DNA from: an uncultured Alphaproteobacteria bacterium
GTDB lineage: Bacteria > Pseudomonadota > Alphaproteobacteria > VGEJ01
Direction of reading: 5' to 3'
DNA length: 64,000 bases
NCBI GenBank assembly: GCA_913041535.1
Contig: CAJWJK010000002.1
Span: forward strand, 62,001-126,000
In this document: piece by piece, positions 1 through 10,283 of the stretch
Layout of the letters: every line of letters starts with the position of its first letter
Position numbering within the stretch: the stretch's first letter is position 1
Notes under the pieces: model-generated
Seen by the model: the letters and a program-made list of their open reading frames with translations, nothing else
What the model was told of the DNA's origin: nothing
Database searches by the model: none
Position numbers and translations under genes: made by a program

Positions 1-1698
1 AGTATGGCCACGTTTCGTTGCAGCATTAATCATATCCTCTCCGAAGCGCTTTTCCAGTGCAAGATGCCCTGGCTCACACTCTCGGGGAAAAAAGGAACTA
101 GGCGCGTGATTTGTATGAAATTCTGGCGCATCAATAGCGTCCTGTAGGTCAAGGTTACAATGGACGTGACGAAGGAATGCATGTATGGCCCACTGATCCT
201 GTTTGTCACCGCCGGGTGTTCCAAAAGCCATGTAAGGTTCCTGGTTCTTCAATGCGATACTCGGGGAAAGTGTTGTGCGGGGTCTTTTGCCAGGGGCTAA
301 ACCGTTTGGCGCAGACTCATCCAGCCAGAACATTTGGCAGCGCGTTGTTAACGGAAAACCAAGGCCGGGTATCACTGGAGATCCTCCAAGTCTTCCTCCG
401 CTCGGTGTGCCCGAAACCATGTTCCCGCGAGAATCAATTATGTCGAAATGGGTAGTATCACCATCTGAATCTCCTGGCTCAGGAATGTTGCTCCCAATGC
501 GATGCAAGGGAGTTGGTTCCGACACTGAAGTGGCGGCCATGGCTTCTAGGATATTCTTCGTTGAGCCTTTAGGTTTAATCTTAATATTGGTTTCGTAGCC
601 GCTTACTTGGCCCGGTTGCACTTCATACGATGCTCCATTTCCTATGAGCTTGCGGCGGCTCATATTATACTCATCGCTGAGTAAGGATTGGATCGGCACG
701 TCAACAAAGGCAGGGTCTCCATAGAATGCTTCACGATCAGCAAGGGCTAACTTTGTGCATTCAATTATTGGATGGACGAATTCGATACTTGTTGGGGATG
801 ATGCTCCAAGATCTAGGGCCTTTAACAGTGCAAGCTGTTGTAGCGCAACTGGTCCCTGGCCCCAGGGGCCAGTTTTACACAAGGTATAGTTGTGATAGTC
901 GTATTTAAGCGGCTCTTCGATTGTTGCACGCCAGCGAGCCAGGTCCTCTCCAGTGAGGAAACCACGATGGCGTTGGCCGCTGGTGTCCATGGCTTCCGAG
1001 TGGAGAAAGTGGTGGTCAATAGCCTCTGCCACAAAGCCCTCGTACCAGGTCTGACGGGCCTTCTCAATCTGTGCGTCACGATTGTTTCCTACCGACTCAG
1101 CTTCTGCAAGTACTCGTCTATATGTGCCAGCGATCGCTGTTGCTTTAAATAATGTTCCGGGTGGAGGGACATTGCCACCAGGTAAAAATACTTCGGCTGA
1201 CGATGGCCACTCACGCATAAAGAGACTTTTGCCTGCCGAAATTGCCTCGCTTACGTGTGGTGTAATTGTGTATCCTTTTAGGGCGTACTCAATGGCGGGG
1301 CTGAGCACGGTCCTCAGGGACATGGTGCCATACTCAAGTAACAGCAACATCCATGCGCCAAAGGATCCAGGAACGACGGCGGACAGTGGCCCACTACCAG
1401 GAATTGCATCCAATCCGAGATCACGATAGGCGCTGACCGTGGCTGCCATTGGTGCTGGCCCTTGACCACAGATAACCTTGACTTCGTTTGTTTCGGCCTT
1501 GCATATGATCAGTGGAGTTTCACCGCCTGGGCCGTTCTGGTCGGGCTCGACAATGTGTAGTGATAGACCTGTTGCTACAGCGGCGTCAAAAGCATTGCCT
1601 CCTTTCTCGAGTATTGACATACCGGCAGCGGTAGCTAGCCAATGGGTTGAGGTCACTACCCCGAAAGTTCCCGAAATTTCGGGACGGTGAGAAAACAT
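1..1698 (-). CDS. gamma-glutamyltransferase family protein (3' end truncated by window edge)
   Basis: Own minus-strand reading: continuous ORF from ATG (complement of 1696-1698) MFSHRPEISGTFGVVTSTHWLATAAGMSILEKGGNAFDAAVA... with the GGT Ntn motif GDTTHFDIIDSRGNMVS; absent from the ORF track because it runs off the window. Confidence 0.88.
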   Translation of the reverse strand, partial: MFSHRPEISGTFGVVTSTHWLATAAGMSILEKGGNAFDAAVATGLSLHIVEPDQNGPGGETPLIICKAETNEVKVICGQGPAPMAATVSAYRDLGLDAIPGSGPLSAVVPGSFGAWMLLLLEYGTMSLRTVLSPAIEYALKGYTITPHVSEAISAGKSLFMREWPSSAEVFLPGGNVPPPGTLFKATAIAGTYRRVLAEAESVGNNRDAQIEKARQTWYEGFVAEAIDHHFLHSEAMDTSGQRHRGFLTGEDLARWRATIEEPLKYDYHNYTLCKTGPWGQGPVALQQLALLKALDLGASSPTSIEFVHPIIECTKLALADREAFYGDPAFVDVPIQSLLSDEYNMSRRKLIGNGASYEVQPGQVSGYETNIKIKPKGSTKNILEAMAATSVSEPTPLHRIGSNIPEPGDSDGDTTHFDIIDSRGNMVSGTPSGGRLGGSPVIPGLGFPLTTRCQMFWLDESAPNGLAPGKRPRTTLSPSIALKNQEPYMAFGTPGGDKQDQWAIHAFLRHVHCNLDLQDAIDAPEFHTNHAPSSFFPRECEPGHLALEKRFGEDMINAATKRGHT

Positions 1699-1850
1699 TG
1701 CACATTCTCCTTTTTCTCTTAACGGTATTGTGCCGCTGATAGTTCCGTCTTCCATCTGGGTAATCCAGGTGCGCGTTTCTTAAAAGGCGTTCAACCACAG
1801 TAGACACAATGTTATCATGTGGAGTCTAGGTTCGATTTGGGAGGACAATT

Positions 1851-3180
1851 ATGTCCAGAACTATATTTACCAATGTGCGGATCTTCGATGGTACCGGTGA
1901 GCAGTCTTTTCCAGGAGAGGTGTCGATCCAGGGCAATCAGATAGGAGAGGTGGTTAAAGGATCGGAGCATCTTTTGCGGGATGGAGCTATTGTAGTAGAC
2001 GGCAAGGGGGCTACACTCATGCCCGGTTTAGTCAACTGCCACGGTCATGTAGCGTACACCGACTTTGCTAATCTCACTGAACCAGGCGATGTGCCACCCG
2101 AAGAGAATATGCTGATAGCAGCGCGTAATGCGCGAACTGTCCTTGACCATGGGTTTACCTCGATTGTCAGCGGTTCGACGCAGAAAGCGCGTGTTGACAT
2201 TACGCTACGCAATGAAATTAACGCTGGCAGGATTCCTGGGCCACGAATGCGTGCTTGCAGCCCACAATTCAACCCTACAGGTGGGCCGTGGGATGCACGA
2301 CAGTTACACATGCACCACGAATCCATAACAGTGATTGCGGATGGAGGTGATGACGCGCAGGCGAGCGCAAGGGAGTTTATTCGGGAAGGCGTTGATATCG
2401 TTAAATTAACGATATCGGGTGATGAATTTTCGAGTAATGAGAAAGAGACTGTGATGGAGGAAGATGAAGTTGCAGCGGTGTCCCAAGTTGTACGTTCTCG
2501 AGGAAAGAGGTTGGCAGCACACGCTCGTAGTGATGGAGCCGTGCTGCTGTGTATGAGGTACGGTGTCACGTTCATCTACCATGGTACCTTTGCGAGTGAA
2601 TCTAATTTTGGATCGTCTTGAGAGTCGGAGGGATAAGCACGTTGTTTGTCCAGCGATGGGCGCAATCTATGCAACTCTTTATGAAGCAGATGATTGGGGA
2701 ATGAGCAATGAATGGGCACAGCAACATCACTTTGACCTCGAGTTAGAGAAATCCTGCGAAGTCACAAAGAAGATGTTTAATAGAGGAATACGGGTGCTTC
2801 CCTTTGGCGACTATGGCTTTGCATGGAATCCCCACGGTACGGACTCGCGTGATCTGGAGCACTTTGTCCAGTTACTGGGTTTCACACCGGCTCAAGTTTT
2901 GACGATGGCAACAAGCTGGGGGGCACAGGCTTTTGCTGGGGATGAACCGCTTCTTCTTGGAAAGATAAAGGTCAATTATCTTGCGGACCTTCTGTTAGTA
3001 GATGGAGACCCATTAGATGACATAACGGTTCTCCAGGATAGCGATAACATATTGATGGTCATGAAAGATGGACAGTATCATAAAGAGCCTGCAAAAAGGC
3101 TTCTTAAACAGCAACTAACTGCAGCACAATGGAGGTTTCAGGGGCCGGAATACGACCAAATGATGCGCGAACAACACTGA
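1851..3180 (+). pseudogene. amidohydrolase family protein, split by a 1-nt frameshift near 2602 (ORFs 1851-2621 and 2563-3180)
   Basis: N-terminal ORF has LMPGLVNCHGHVAY (metal-binding HxH) and ends ...YHGTFASESNFGSS*; the next ORF continues ILDRLESRRDKHVVCPAMGAIYATLYE ... GFTPAQVLTMATSWGAQAF ... ADLLLVDGDPL, the C-terminal half of the same family. Confidence 0.82.
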
Positions 3181-3388
3181 TTAGATAATGCGGAAAGGTG
3201 TAATAATCAGTGTACAAAGTGCGAGTGGATTGTCTAAAGGTCTCGGAATCTTAATGATAAGTCTGAGGTACGATCGTTTAAACGGCTAGCGCAACGCCCT
3301 GCTTTCTGATTACCGCAGCTGTACGCACCATTTCCCCAAGAACATAGGTTGCTATTCACTCCAATTTACAGAGCTCGGGCCAAATTCT

Positions 3389-4336
3389 CTAGAGTCGGCT
3401 CTCTCTATACGCGATATAAAGACCACTACCGATAATGACTGCGGCACCTAACCATGTCCATCTGTCCGGAAAATCACCAAATACGAAGTAACCAAAGATT
3501 GTGGCACCAATAAGCTGGACGTACCCGAACGGTGCTATGACCGCCGCGGGACCTCGCTCATATGCCTTGATTACAAGGTAATGCCCGAATCCGCCCGTTA
3601 TACCTAGACTTAAGAGGAGACCCCAATGCAACCAGCCGGACGGCATTTCCCAGTAAAATGGCAAGAGTGCGCTCATTACAACCACTCCCACCAAAGCTGA
3701 GTAGATGCCTGTGGTTTCTGCTTCATCATGAGAGGCTAATGCTCGTGTCATTATCTGGTACATTGCGTAGCATGCCGCGGTGCCGAGAACGAGGAAAACG
3801 GACCAATGCGTAGCGTCGCTCGAGGGCCGAATAATAATAAGGGCGCCGATGAATCCAATAATGACTGCTATCCACCGATGGATTCCCACGCGTTCTCCAA
3901 GAATTGGCGTTGAGAGTGCGAGTACCATTAAGGGTGAAGTAAAGCTAATGATGGCGGCTGTGGTTAGAGGTATGTAACTAATAGCAACGACGTAAAGGTA
4001 TGTAGCAAGCAACAGCAGCATGGAACGCACGATTTGGGTTTTTGGTCGGGCACTTGTAAATAAACGGCGAATACCTCTTCCTGGCGTAAAGGCCGCAGTT
4101 ATATAAACAAAATGGCTCGCATAACGGAACCAGATAATGGTAATGAGTGTAAGTTCAGCGCTTAGATACTTTACCGCTGTGTTAAGCAATGGAAAAAGTG
4201 ATACAGCAATGCACATGAATAGAATACCGCGCAAAACTTCTGGCGTCATAGACGTTCTCGTGGGGTTTGGCGTCATCATGTCGACAGAGGTTTCAAAGAG
4301 GTCAAGAGTTTTTCGGGCGTCGGGCGACACTAGCAT
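3389..4336 (-). CDS. EamA/DMT-family transporter
   Basis: Ten hydrophobic segments with duplicated EamA pattern (TTAAIISFTSPLMVLALSTPILGERVG; PAAVIAPFGYVQLIGATIFGYFVFGDFPD). Confidence 0.88.
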   Translation of the reverse strand: MLVSPDARKTLDLFETSVDMMTPNPTRTSMTPEVLRGILFMCIAVSLFPLLNTAVKYLSAELTLITIIWFRYASHFVYITAAFTPGRGIRRLFTSARPKTQIVRSMLLLLATYLYVVAISYIPLTTAAIISFTSPLMVLALSTPILGERVGIHRWIAVIIGFIGALIIIRPSSDATHWSVFLVLGTAACYAMYQIMTRALASHDEAETTGIYSALVGVVVMSALLPFYWEMPSGWLHWGLLLSLGITGGFGHYLVIKAYERGPAAVIAPFGYVQLIGATIFGYFVFGDFPDRWTWLGAAVIIGSGLYIAYRESRL

Positions 4337-4390
4337 TGTTCATATTGAACCCACCAACCCCCGTTACGCGATTGTATGTGGGGGTGACTG

Positions 4391-5182
4391 ATGACAGAAC
4401 AGGTAACGGCTGTGTTGGCAGCTTCCCTAATACTTATTCGTGACGGGTCCAGCGGGTTGGAAATACTTATGGTTGTGAGGAGTGAGCAGGCATCTTTTGC
4501 CCCTGGAGCCCTGGTATTCACAGGTGGAAAAGTTGATGCTGGAGATCAATCAACAAAACTGTTGGAAAGATGTGATGGTTCTTCCTTGCTATTTCCGCAG
4601 GAATTGGCGTTTCGTGTGGCTGCAATTCGAGAGGCCTTTGAAGAGGGCGGTGTCATTCTAGCACGGGAATCCTCTAAAACTCACTTACTTGATGGTAGCG
4701 CTTCCGCCCGTCTACAGAAATATCGGCGTTGCCTTGCTGGAGGCTCTCTCGCTCTGAGTGACTTTCTCTGCGCTAAGGAATTGGTGCTCGCGTGTGACCG
4801 GCTCACTGCCTTTGCACATTGGATAACGCCGAGTTCTAGACCAATGAGGTTCGACACTCATTTTTTTCTAGCAGAGGCTCCGTCAGGCCAGAAGCCGACA
4901 CACGATGGAATTGAGTCGATGAATGCGTTATGGCTTACACCAGCAAGTGCTCTAGAAAATGCTCGGGAGGGACGGTGGAACTTAATGTTGCCCACACGAT
5001 TAAATTTGGAGCGGTTGTCACATGCAGTGAATGTATCCGAGGCTCTTGAGAGCGCGAGAAACACAAGGGTAGTGACAGTAACACCGTGGATTGAAAAGCG
5101 ATCTGGGGTATCGATAATGCGAATCCCCGATGATGCTGGTTATGGCTATATTGCTGAACCCATCAATGACGTTTCGGATTAG
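4391..5182 (+). CDS. NUDIX hydrolase family protein (NUDT19-like, extended Nudix box)
   Basis: GALVFTGGKVDAGDQ...FRVAAIREAFEEGGVILARE. Confidence 0.82.
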   Translation: MTEQVTAVLAASLILIRDGSSGLEILMVVRSEQASFAPGALVFTGGKVDAGDQSTKLLERCDGSSLLFPQELAFRVAAIREAFEEGGVILARESSKTHLLDGSASARLQKYRRCLAGGSLALSDFLCAKELVLACDRLTAFAHWITPSSRPMRFDTHFFLAEAPSGQKPTHDGIESMNALWLTPASALENAREGRWNLMLPTRLNLERLSHAVNVSEALESARNTRVVTVTPWIEKRSGVSIMRIPDDAGYGYIAEPINDVSD

Positions 5183-5307
5183 TGGAGACTACGATTTTAT
5201 CTTTTTACTGACGAAGGGCGTTTGTGATGTTATTTAAATCTGCTATATCCACTGGGTGGAAACTGTGATCATTTCAGATTGGAGAGGAAGGAAGCGCGGA
5301 CTTTATA

Positions 5308-5730
5308 ATGAGCAATGATAAGTCTTCAAATACTACCAGAAAAAAAGCTAAGTCTGCGGGCGGAGAAAAAAAATCAACTGCTTCTACCAGCGCTACTAAA
5401 GACAAAGAGACTAAGTCAGTCAGTGACGAAAATGAAAACAATAGCGGTAAGAAGGCGGTAAATCCGCCTAGACCAGCCAGCTTTTTTTCAAGTGTTCGTT
5501 CAGACGAATATAGGTCTGGGTGGGACTCTGTTTTTGGAAAATCCAGAAAAAAATCAACGCGGGAGAACAAGTTTGAGATCTCCCTATCAAACGAGGACTT
5601 GTCTGTTCGGGAACAACAGGTGCTTCTTAAGGCATTTCGTCGTAAGGCAGAATCTGAGGGAATAAGTGTGGATAAATTGGCCAAGGACAAGGCTGCAGAG
5701 TGGCATCTTACATGTCGTTTTAAGCGATAA
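5308..5730 (+). CDS. hypothetical protein with Lys/Ser-rich disordered N-terminus
   Basis: ORF of 140 aa; low-complexity N-terminus, ordered C-terminus (FEISLSNEDLSVREQQVLLKAFRRKAESEGISVDKLAKDKAAEWHLTCRFKR). Confidence 0.6.
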   Translation: MSNDKSSNTTRKKAKSAGGEKKSTASTSATKDKETKSVSDENENNSGKKAVNPPRPASFFSSVRSDEYRSGWDSVFGKSRKKSTRENKFEISLSNEDLSVREQQVLLKAFRRKAESEGISVDKLAKDKAAEWHLTCRFKR

Positions 5731-5817
5731 GGAGCACTGGACTATTTTTAAACGCTGTTATTACAAAACTTTTGTTGTTGATAAGCCGTAGTGCTGAAAT
5801 GATGTTTGTAGAAAAAC

Positions 5818-6603
5818 TTAACGTGCAGTGGTACCGCCGTCGATTGGAAGCGATGCTCCTGTTACAAAGCGTGCAGCGTCGGAGGCCAAGTACATTGCGC
5901 TAAACGCAATATCGCAAGGGTGACCAACCATAGCTAATGGCACGTGGTTCTTGACGCTATCTCGTATAGCCTTCCGGGAATTTGCACGATCATGCCAAGC
6001 GTAATCCATCATCGGTGTGTCTATATCCCCCGGGCATATAGTGTTGATACGAATGCCCTCATTGGCACAATCCAGAGCCATTACCTGTGTCATTGTTACA
6101 ATTGCACCCTTTGTGGCGCTATATGCCGCAGTGTTAGCTATACCTCTTAAGGCGGCTTCAGAGGCGATATTGATGATTGATCCTTTACGTTGTTTTTTCA
6201 TGACGCGTAGGGCAGCACGTGACATAAAGAAAACGCTACTCAAATTTGTGTCGAGGAGTCGATGCCAATCATCATTTGACATCAGATCAATGGGGCCGTG
6301 AAAGGCTATGCCTGCATTATTAACAAGAATATCAAGGCTTCCCAAGCGCTCTACTGTTTGGGCCACAAGATAGTCACAAAATGTAGAATCAGTGATTTCG
6401 CCAAGGATTAGCTCAACATTTCCGCCTTGGCTGCGAATTTCATCGACAACTGCATTGCCGCGGCTTTGATTTCTACCAGAAATCACTACGTTGGCACCGT
6501 GGGCAGCAAATTCAATTGCGGTGCGGCGACCGATTCCTGAGGTGCCCCCGGTTACTAGAGTTGTTTGCCCAGAAAATGCATCTATAGAAAAAAAATTATC
6601 CAT
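5818..6603 (-). CDS. SDR-family oxidoreductase
   Basis: TGGTSGIGRR Rossmann motif, NNAG, YSATKGA; start chosen at MDNFFSIDAFSGQTTLVTGG rather than the longer ORF start at 6711. Confidence 0.88.
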   Translation of the reverse strand: MDNFFSIDAFSGQTTLVTGGTSGIGRRTAIEFAAHGANVVISGRNQSRGNAVVDEIRSQGGNVELILGEITDSTFCDYLVAQTVERLGSLDILVNNAGIAFHGPIDLMSNDDWHRLLDTNLSSVFFMSRAALRVMKKQRKGSIINIASEAALRGIANTAAYSATKGAIVTMTQVMALDCANEGIRINTICPGDIDTPMMDYAWHDRANSRKAIRDSVKNHVPLAMVGHPCDIAFSAMYLASDAARFVTGASLPIDGGTTAR

Positions 6604-6814
6604 AGCTGCTAAACCTTTCTCGGTCGAGTCACGATTCTTCAAGGCTAACACGATGCCGAGCCTAATAGAAATTTGTCCTTGTGTTGAATAGTGTGGCCCA
6701 TATGGTATCACTTTAGTCCCAACAACGCTGGTGCGGTTATTGCATTGTCACTTCAGCAGTTTTTAATGAAACCATTGAGTGTACATGAGGTAAGGAGCAG
6801 GGGTATATCGAAGC

Positions 6815-8089
6815 TTGATCATGTCAAGGTATGAAAATGGACAGAAAGTTCTTATCGCGGGCGGGGGAATAGTTGGACTCTGCTGTGCATACCATCTAAC
6901 GAAGCTGGGTTATAAGGTGACCGTAGTTGATCGGGATTCAGGTTATGACGGAGCATCGTACGGTAATGCTGGGGCAATAGCGGCAGCAGAGGTCTTGCCT
7001 TTTGCAGGGCCAGGGTTGTTGCTGAAGGTGCCTAGGTGGCTTTTCGACCCCGTGGGACCACTCAGCATCCGATGGACTCATCTACATCACCTTTTGCCAT
7101 GGCTGTATCTGTTCTTACGGTCAGGAACCAGAATTCGTAGTGAAGCCGGGGCTAGAGCACTTGCTAGCCTTCTGGTATCCGCGATAGATGACCACCAACA
7201 TATTCTCCAACAAGCTGGTTTGACTGATTTATTACAGTCAAAAGGGGCATTGTACGTTTATCGCTCAAAAAGAGGCCAGGAGGCAGAAGAAAGTGGATGG
7301 AATCTTCGTAATCGTCTTGGAGTAAGATTCACAAAACTGGATCGAGCTGCACTACAGGAATACGAACCAGATTTAGGCCCTTTGGCTAATGGGGGGTATT
7401 ACGTAGAGAGTTTTGCCCATTACAGCGACCCACGCGCACTGGTCGTCGGCCTTTTGGAGATGGTTGAACGGATGGGGGTTCGCCTGATCGCTGATACTGT
7501 CAAGGAGTTGGACCAGGTTGGCACAAGAGTGACGCGGGTGCGTACTAACAAAGGTGCCATATTTGAGACCGATAACCTCATTATTGCAGCTGGAGCGTGG
7601 TCTAGCGCATTGTCCAAGCGTTTGGGTGAGCCTTTTCCATTAGAATCTGAACGAGGTTATAACACCACCATTTCAAATCCGGGTGTCGACATATCTAATT
7701 ATGTTGCTTTTGTTGAAGATCACTTTGTTATGTCACCATTATCAGTAGGTTTGCGAATTGGGGGTGCCGTAGAACTTGCGGGTTTAAAACCTCCGCCAAA
7801 CTATGACCGTTGTCGAGCTTTGGTAAAGCTAGGTCAACGTTATGTACCAAACCTAAAAATTGAGAACGGACGGCAATGGATGGGACACCGACCCTCGACA
7901 CCAGATTCCTTGCCTGTAATTAGCCGTTCAGTTTTTGTGAAAAATGCCTTCTATGCATTTGGGCATGGCCATTTAGGATTGACCTTGAGTGCTACCACTG
8001 GCCGAATTTTAGCAGACTTAGTCTCTGGTGGCTCCCATGGTCTAGATCTGACTCCTTTTCGTATAGATCGCTTTACCGAGGTTAATTGA
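6815..8089 (+). CDS. D-amino acid dehydrogenase-like FAD-dependent oxidoreductase (DadA family)
   Basis: GGGIVGLCCAYHLTKLGYKVTVVDRD FAD motif; YGNAGAIAAAEVLPFA; C-terminal MGHRPSTPDSLPVISRS...FGHGHLGLTLSATTGRILADLVSG. Confidence 0.9.
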   Translation: MIMSRYENGQKVLIAGGGIVGLCCAYHLTKLGYKVTVVDRDSGYDGASYGNAGAIAAAEVLPFAGPGLLLKVPRWLFDPVGPLSIRWTHLHHLLPWLYLFLRSGTRIRSEAGARALASLLVSAIDDHQHILQQAGLTDLLQSKGALYVYRSKRGQEAEESGWNLRNRLGVRFTKLDRAALQEYEPDLGPLANGGYYVESFAHYSDPRALVVGLLEMVERMGVRLIADTVKELDQVGTRVTRVRTNKGAIFETDNLIIAAGAWSSALSKRLGEPFPLESERGYNTTISNPGVDISNYVAFVEDHFVMSPLSVGLRIGGAVELAGLKPPPNYDRCRALVKLGQRYVPNLKIENGRQWMGHRPSTPDSLPVISRSVFVKNAFYAFGHGHLGLTLSATTGRILADLVSGGSHGLDLTPFRIDRFTEVN

Positions 8090-9093
8090 CGGTGGTGAAA
8101 AGAATATATCGTTGCATTGACGCTCACGCATGCGGCAATCCGGTTCGGGTCATTACAGACGGTGGGCCAGATCTATCCGGAACAACAATGTTGCAACGGC
8201 GACAACATTTTGTTGAAGAGTTTGACTGGGTAAGAACTGGTTTGATGTTTGAGCCTCGCGGCCACGAAATTATGTCTGGAAGTATACTATATCCCACAAC
8301 AAGAAAGGATTGTGACCTGGGGCTTTTGTTCATTGAGACGAGTGGGTGCCTTCCAATGTGTGGTCACGGCGTGATCGGAACTGTAACGGCGGTGGTAGAG
8401 CACGGACTTGTGGAGGTGCGGACGCCAGGGCTTTTGAGGCTGGACACTCCGGCAGGGGTGATTGAAGCACATTATACGACAGTCGATGAGCATGTGGAAT
8501 TTGTTCGGATTATAAATGTACCGTCGTATCTCCATTCAAAAGCACTTGAGTTAGATATTCCCGATCTAGGGCTACTCAAGGTGGATGTGGCGTATGGTGG
8601 TAACTTTTACGCGATAATTGAGCCTCAGGGAGCATACCGAGACCTAGCAGACCTTACGCCCAGCACTATAAGAAAACTAAGCCCGATTGTGCGGCAGGAA
8701 CTAAACTCAACATGGGAATTTGTCCATCCAGAGCATAAGGAAATATCTGGCTTAAGCCACGTATTATGGGCAGGTATTCCAACCAATAGTGGTGCGGATG
8801 GACGCAATGCTGTTTTTTACGGTGACAGGGCAATTGATCGTTCACCTTGCGGTACGGGCACTTGCGCCCGCATGGCACAAATGGCAGATCGCGGCGATCT
8901 ATTGTTGGGCCAATCTTTTGTTCACGAAAGCATTATTGGAACGTTATTCACGGGTCGTATTGAAGAAGCTACTCGGGTTGGTCCATTTAACGCTATTATA
9001 CCAAGCGTGGAAGGCTGGGCTCGCATTACCGGCCTCAATACAGTCTTTATTGATGACCGCGATCCTCTAGCACATGGATTTCTTTTGGACTAA
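8086..9093 (+). CDS. proline racemase superfamily, likely 4-hydroxyproline 2-epimerase
   Basis: Both catalytic Cys motifs present (LPMCGHGVIG and DRSPCGTGTCARMA); C-terminal ITGLNTVFIDDRDPLAHGF; overlaps the upstream CDS by 4 nt (TTGA). Confidence 0.88.
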   Translation: MTVVKRIYRCIDAHACGNPVRVITDGGPDLSGTTMLQRRQHFVEEFDWVRTGLMFEPRGHEIMSGSILYPTTRKDCDLGLLFIETSGCLPMCGHGVIGTVTAVVEHGLVEVRTPGLLRLDTPAGVIEAHYTTVDEHVEFVRIINVPSYLHSKALELDIPDLGLLKVDVAYGGNFYAIIEPQGAYRDLADLTPSTIRKLSPIVRQELNSTWEFVHPEHKEISGLSHVLWAGIPTNSGADGRNAVFYGDRAIDRSPCGTGTCARMAQMADRGDLLLGQSFVHESIIGTLFTGRIEEATRVGPFNAIIPSVEGWARITGLNTVFIDDRDPLAHGFLLD

Positions 9094-9100
9094 GCCGGGC

Positions 9101-9817
9101 TTAGGTAACTTGGCTTTCTGGCAAAACCATTAGGCGTGGAACTCGAACATGAGCTGGTTGTTCAAGAATAAAGCGAATACAGCGGGCGATATCTTCGGGC
9201 TGTAGGGGAGGGTCAATTCCTCGAGCTTTGCTGGGGTGAACTGGCCAGTCGTCGTAAATTTCGCTCATAACCAGTCCTGGTTGGATACAACTAATTGCGA
9301 CTCCGGTTCCTGCAAGCTCAAGGCGCAAGGCCTCAGACAATGCTTCAATTGCGGCTTTGGTTCCGGCATACGCTCCAAAGGGTTGTCGTACGCGGGAACC
9401 TAGGACGCTGCTTGTATTGATGATGTGGCCTCCTCCATTATCCAGAAAGTACTTACAGGAGGTAAATATCACCCGGAATGCAGCCTCAGTATTTAATCTG
9501 ACCATGGCACAGACTTTTTCAATATCGATGTCAGGTACTTCTCCAACCTCTATCATGCCTGCGTTATTTATTATCACGTCACATCGGTTGAAGTGAGATT
9601 GAGCTGTACGGATTAGCTGTTTAGGAACGTCAGGCTCAACAATATCACCAACTAGGTAAGCAGCTTGACCAAGAGTTTCTGAAAGTTCATTGAGTCGGTT
9701 AGTGCGTCGACCAGTTAGCACTAGTTTCATTCCAGCTTGATGGAGATTTATTGCTACTGCTCGTCCTATCCCGCTGGTAGCGCCAGTTACTATTGCGACT
9801 TTATCACGTAACTCCAT
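9101..9817 (-). CDS. SDR-family oxidoreductase
   Basis: MELRDKVAIVTGATSGIGRAVA; INNAG; YAGTKAA. Purine-rich CAGGAGAG sits just upstream of the 9817 start; the ORF-track start at 10066 is an unlikely extension. Confidence 0.87.
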   Translation of the reverse strand: MELRDKVAIVTGATSGIGRAVAINLHQAGMKLVLTGRRTNRLNELSETLGQAAYLVGDIVEPDVPKQLIRTAQSHFNRCDVIINNAGMIEVGEVPDIDIEKVCAMVRLNTEAAFRVIFTSCKYFLDNGGGHIINTSSVLGSRVRQPFGAYAGTKAAIEALSEALRLELAGTGVAISCIQPGLVMSEIYDDWPVHPSKARGIDPPLQPEDIARCIRFILEQPAHVRVPRLMVLPESQVT

Positions 9818-10283
9818 AAATACTCTCCTGCCAAACTTTGATCGTTGTAAAGCTCTCTCACGTCTGAGAACAACATCCCTTGGATGAATCCTTAAAACAA
9901 ACCTTACGTTGCAATAATAAGTAGCATTATTTAACCCAGAAAGTCTTAGCACTGCTGCAGCCACAGATCCATAAGAGACAGAGTTACCATGCAATCCGTC
10001 CCACCGACAGGGGTGTTGAAGAGCCTTGATAGTAATTTTTGTTACTACGTTGTTACTATACGCCAATGAGAGGGTTTCGCTAAAAAATGCGTACGAAGTG
10101 TATGGTGAAAAACTATAAGGACGTGGGGCGTGACTTTACTCTTGGCTCTAAAAATCTTAATGATTTCAATCGAACTTATCGTAATTTCACCATGATCTGG
10201 ATAAGAAAGGTAGAGGTTAGTGTCAGAGATTGGCACAATGGTGTGGAGAATATTTATGCGTTTAGTCGACGTAGTACGAGAGG

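Noticed and set aside
275-1429. Plus-strand ORFs 275-598, 892-1152, 1082-1429 in the ORF track
   Set aside because: All lie antisense to the intact gamma-glutamyltransferase reading frame on the minus strand; no recognisable domains.
2045-2575. Minus-strand 176-aa ORF
   Set aside because: Antisense shadow of the amidohydrolase gene; Ser/Arg-rich composition with no domain.
3181-3388. Possible mobile-element scar around cgtttaaacg palindrome in the 208-bp gap
   Set aside because: No flanking inverted repeats, target-site duplication or transposase remnant found by eye.
5274-5690. Minus-strand 138-aa ORF overlapping the 5308-5730 gene
   Set aside because: Low-complexity mirror of the Lys/Ser-rich coding strand. 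The plus-strand ORF has the more ordered C-terminus, so it was preferred, though with only moderate confidence.
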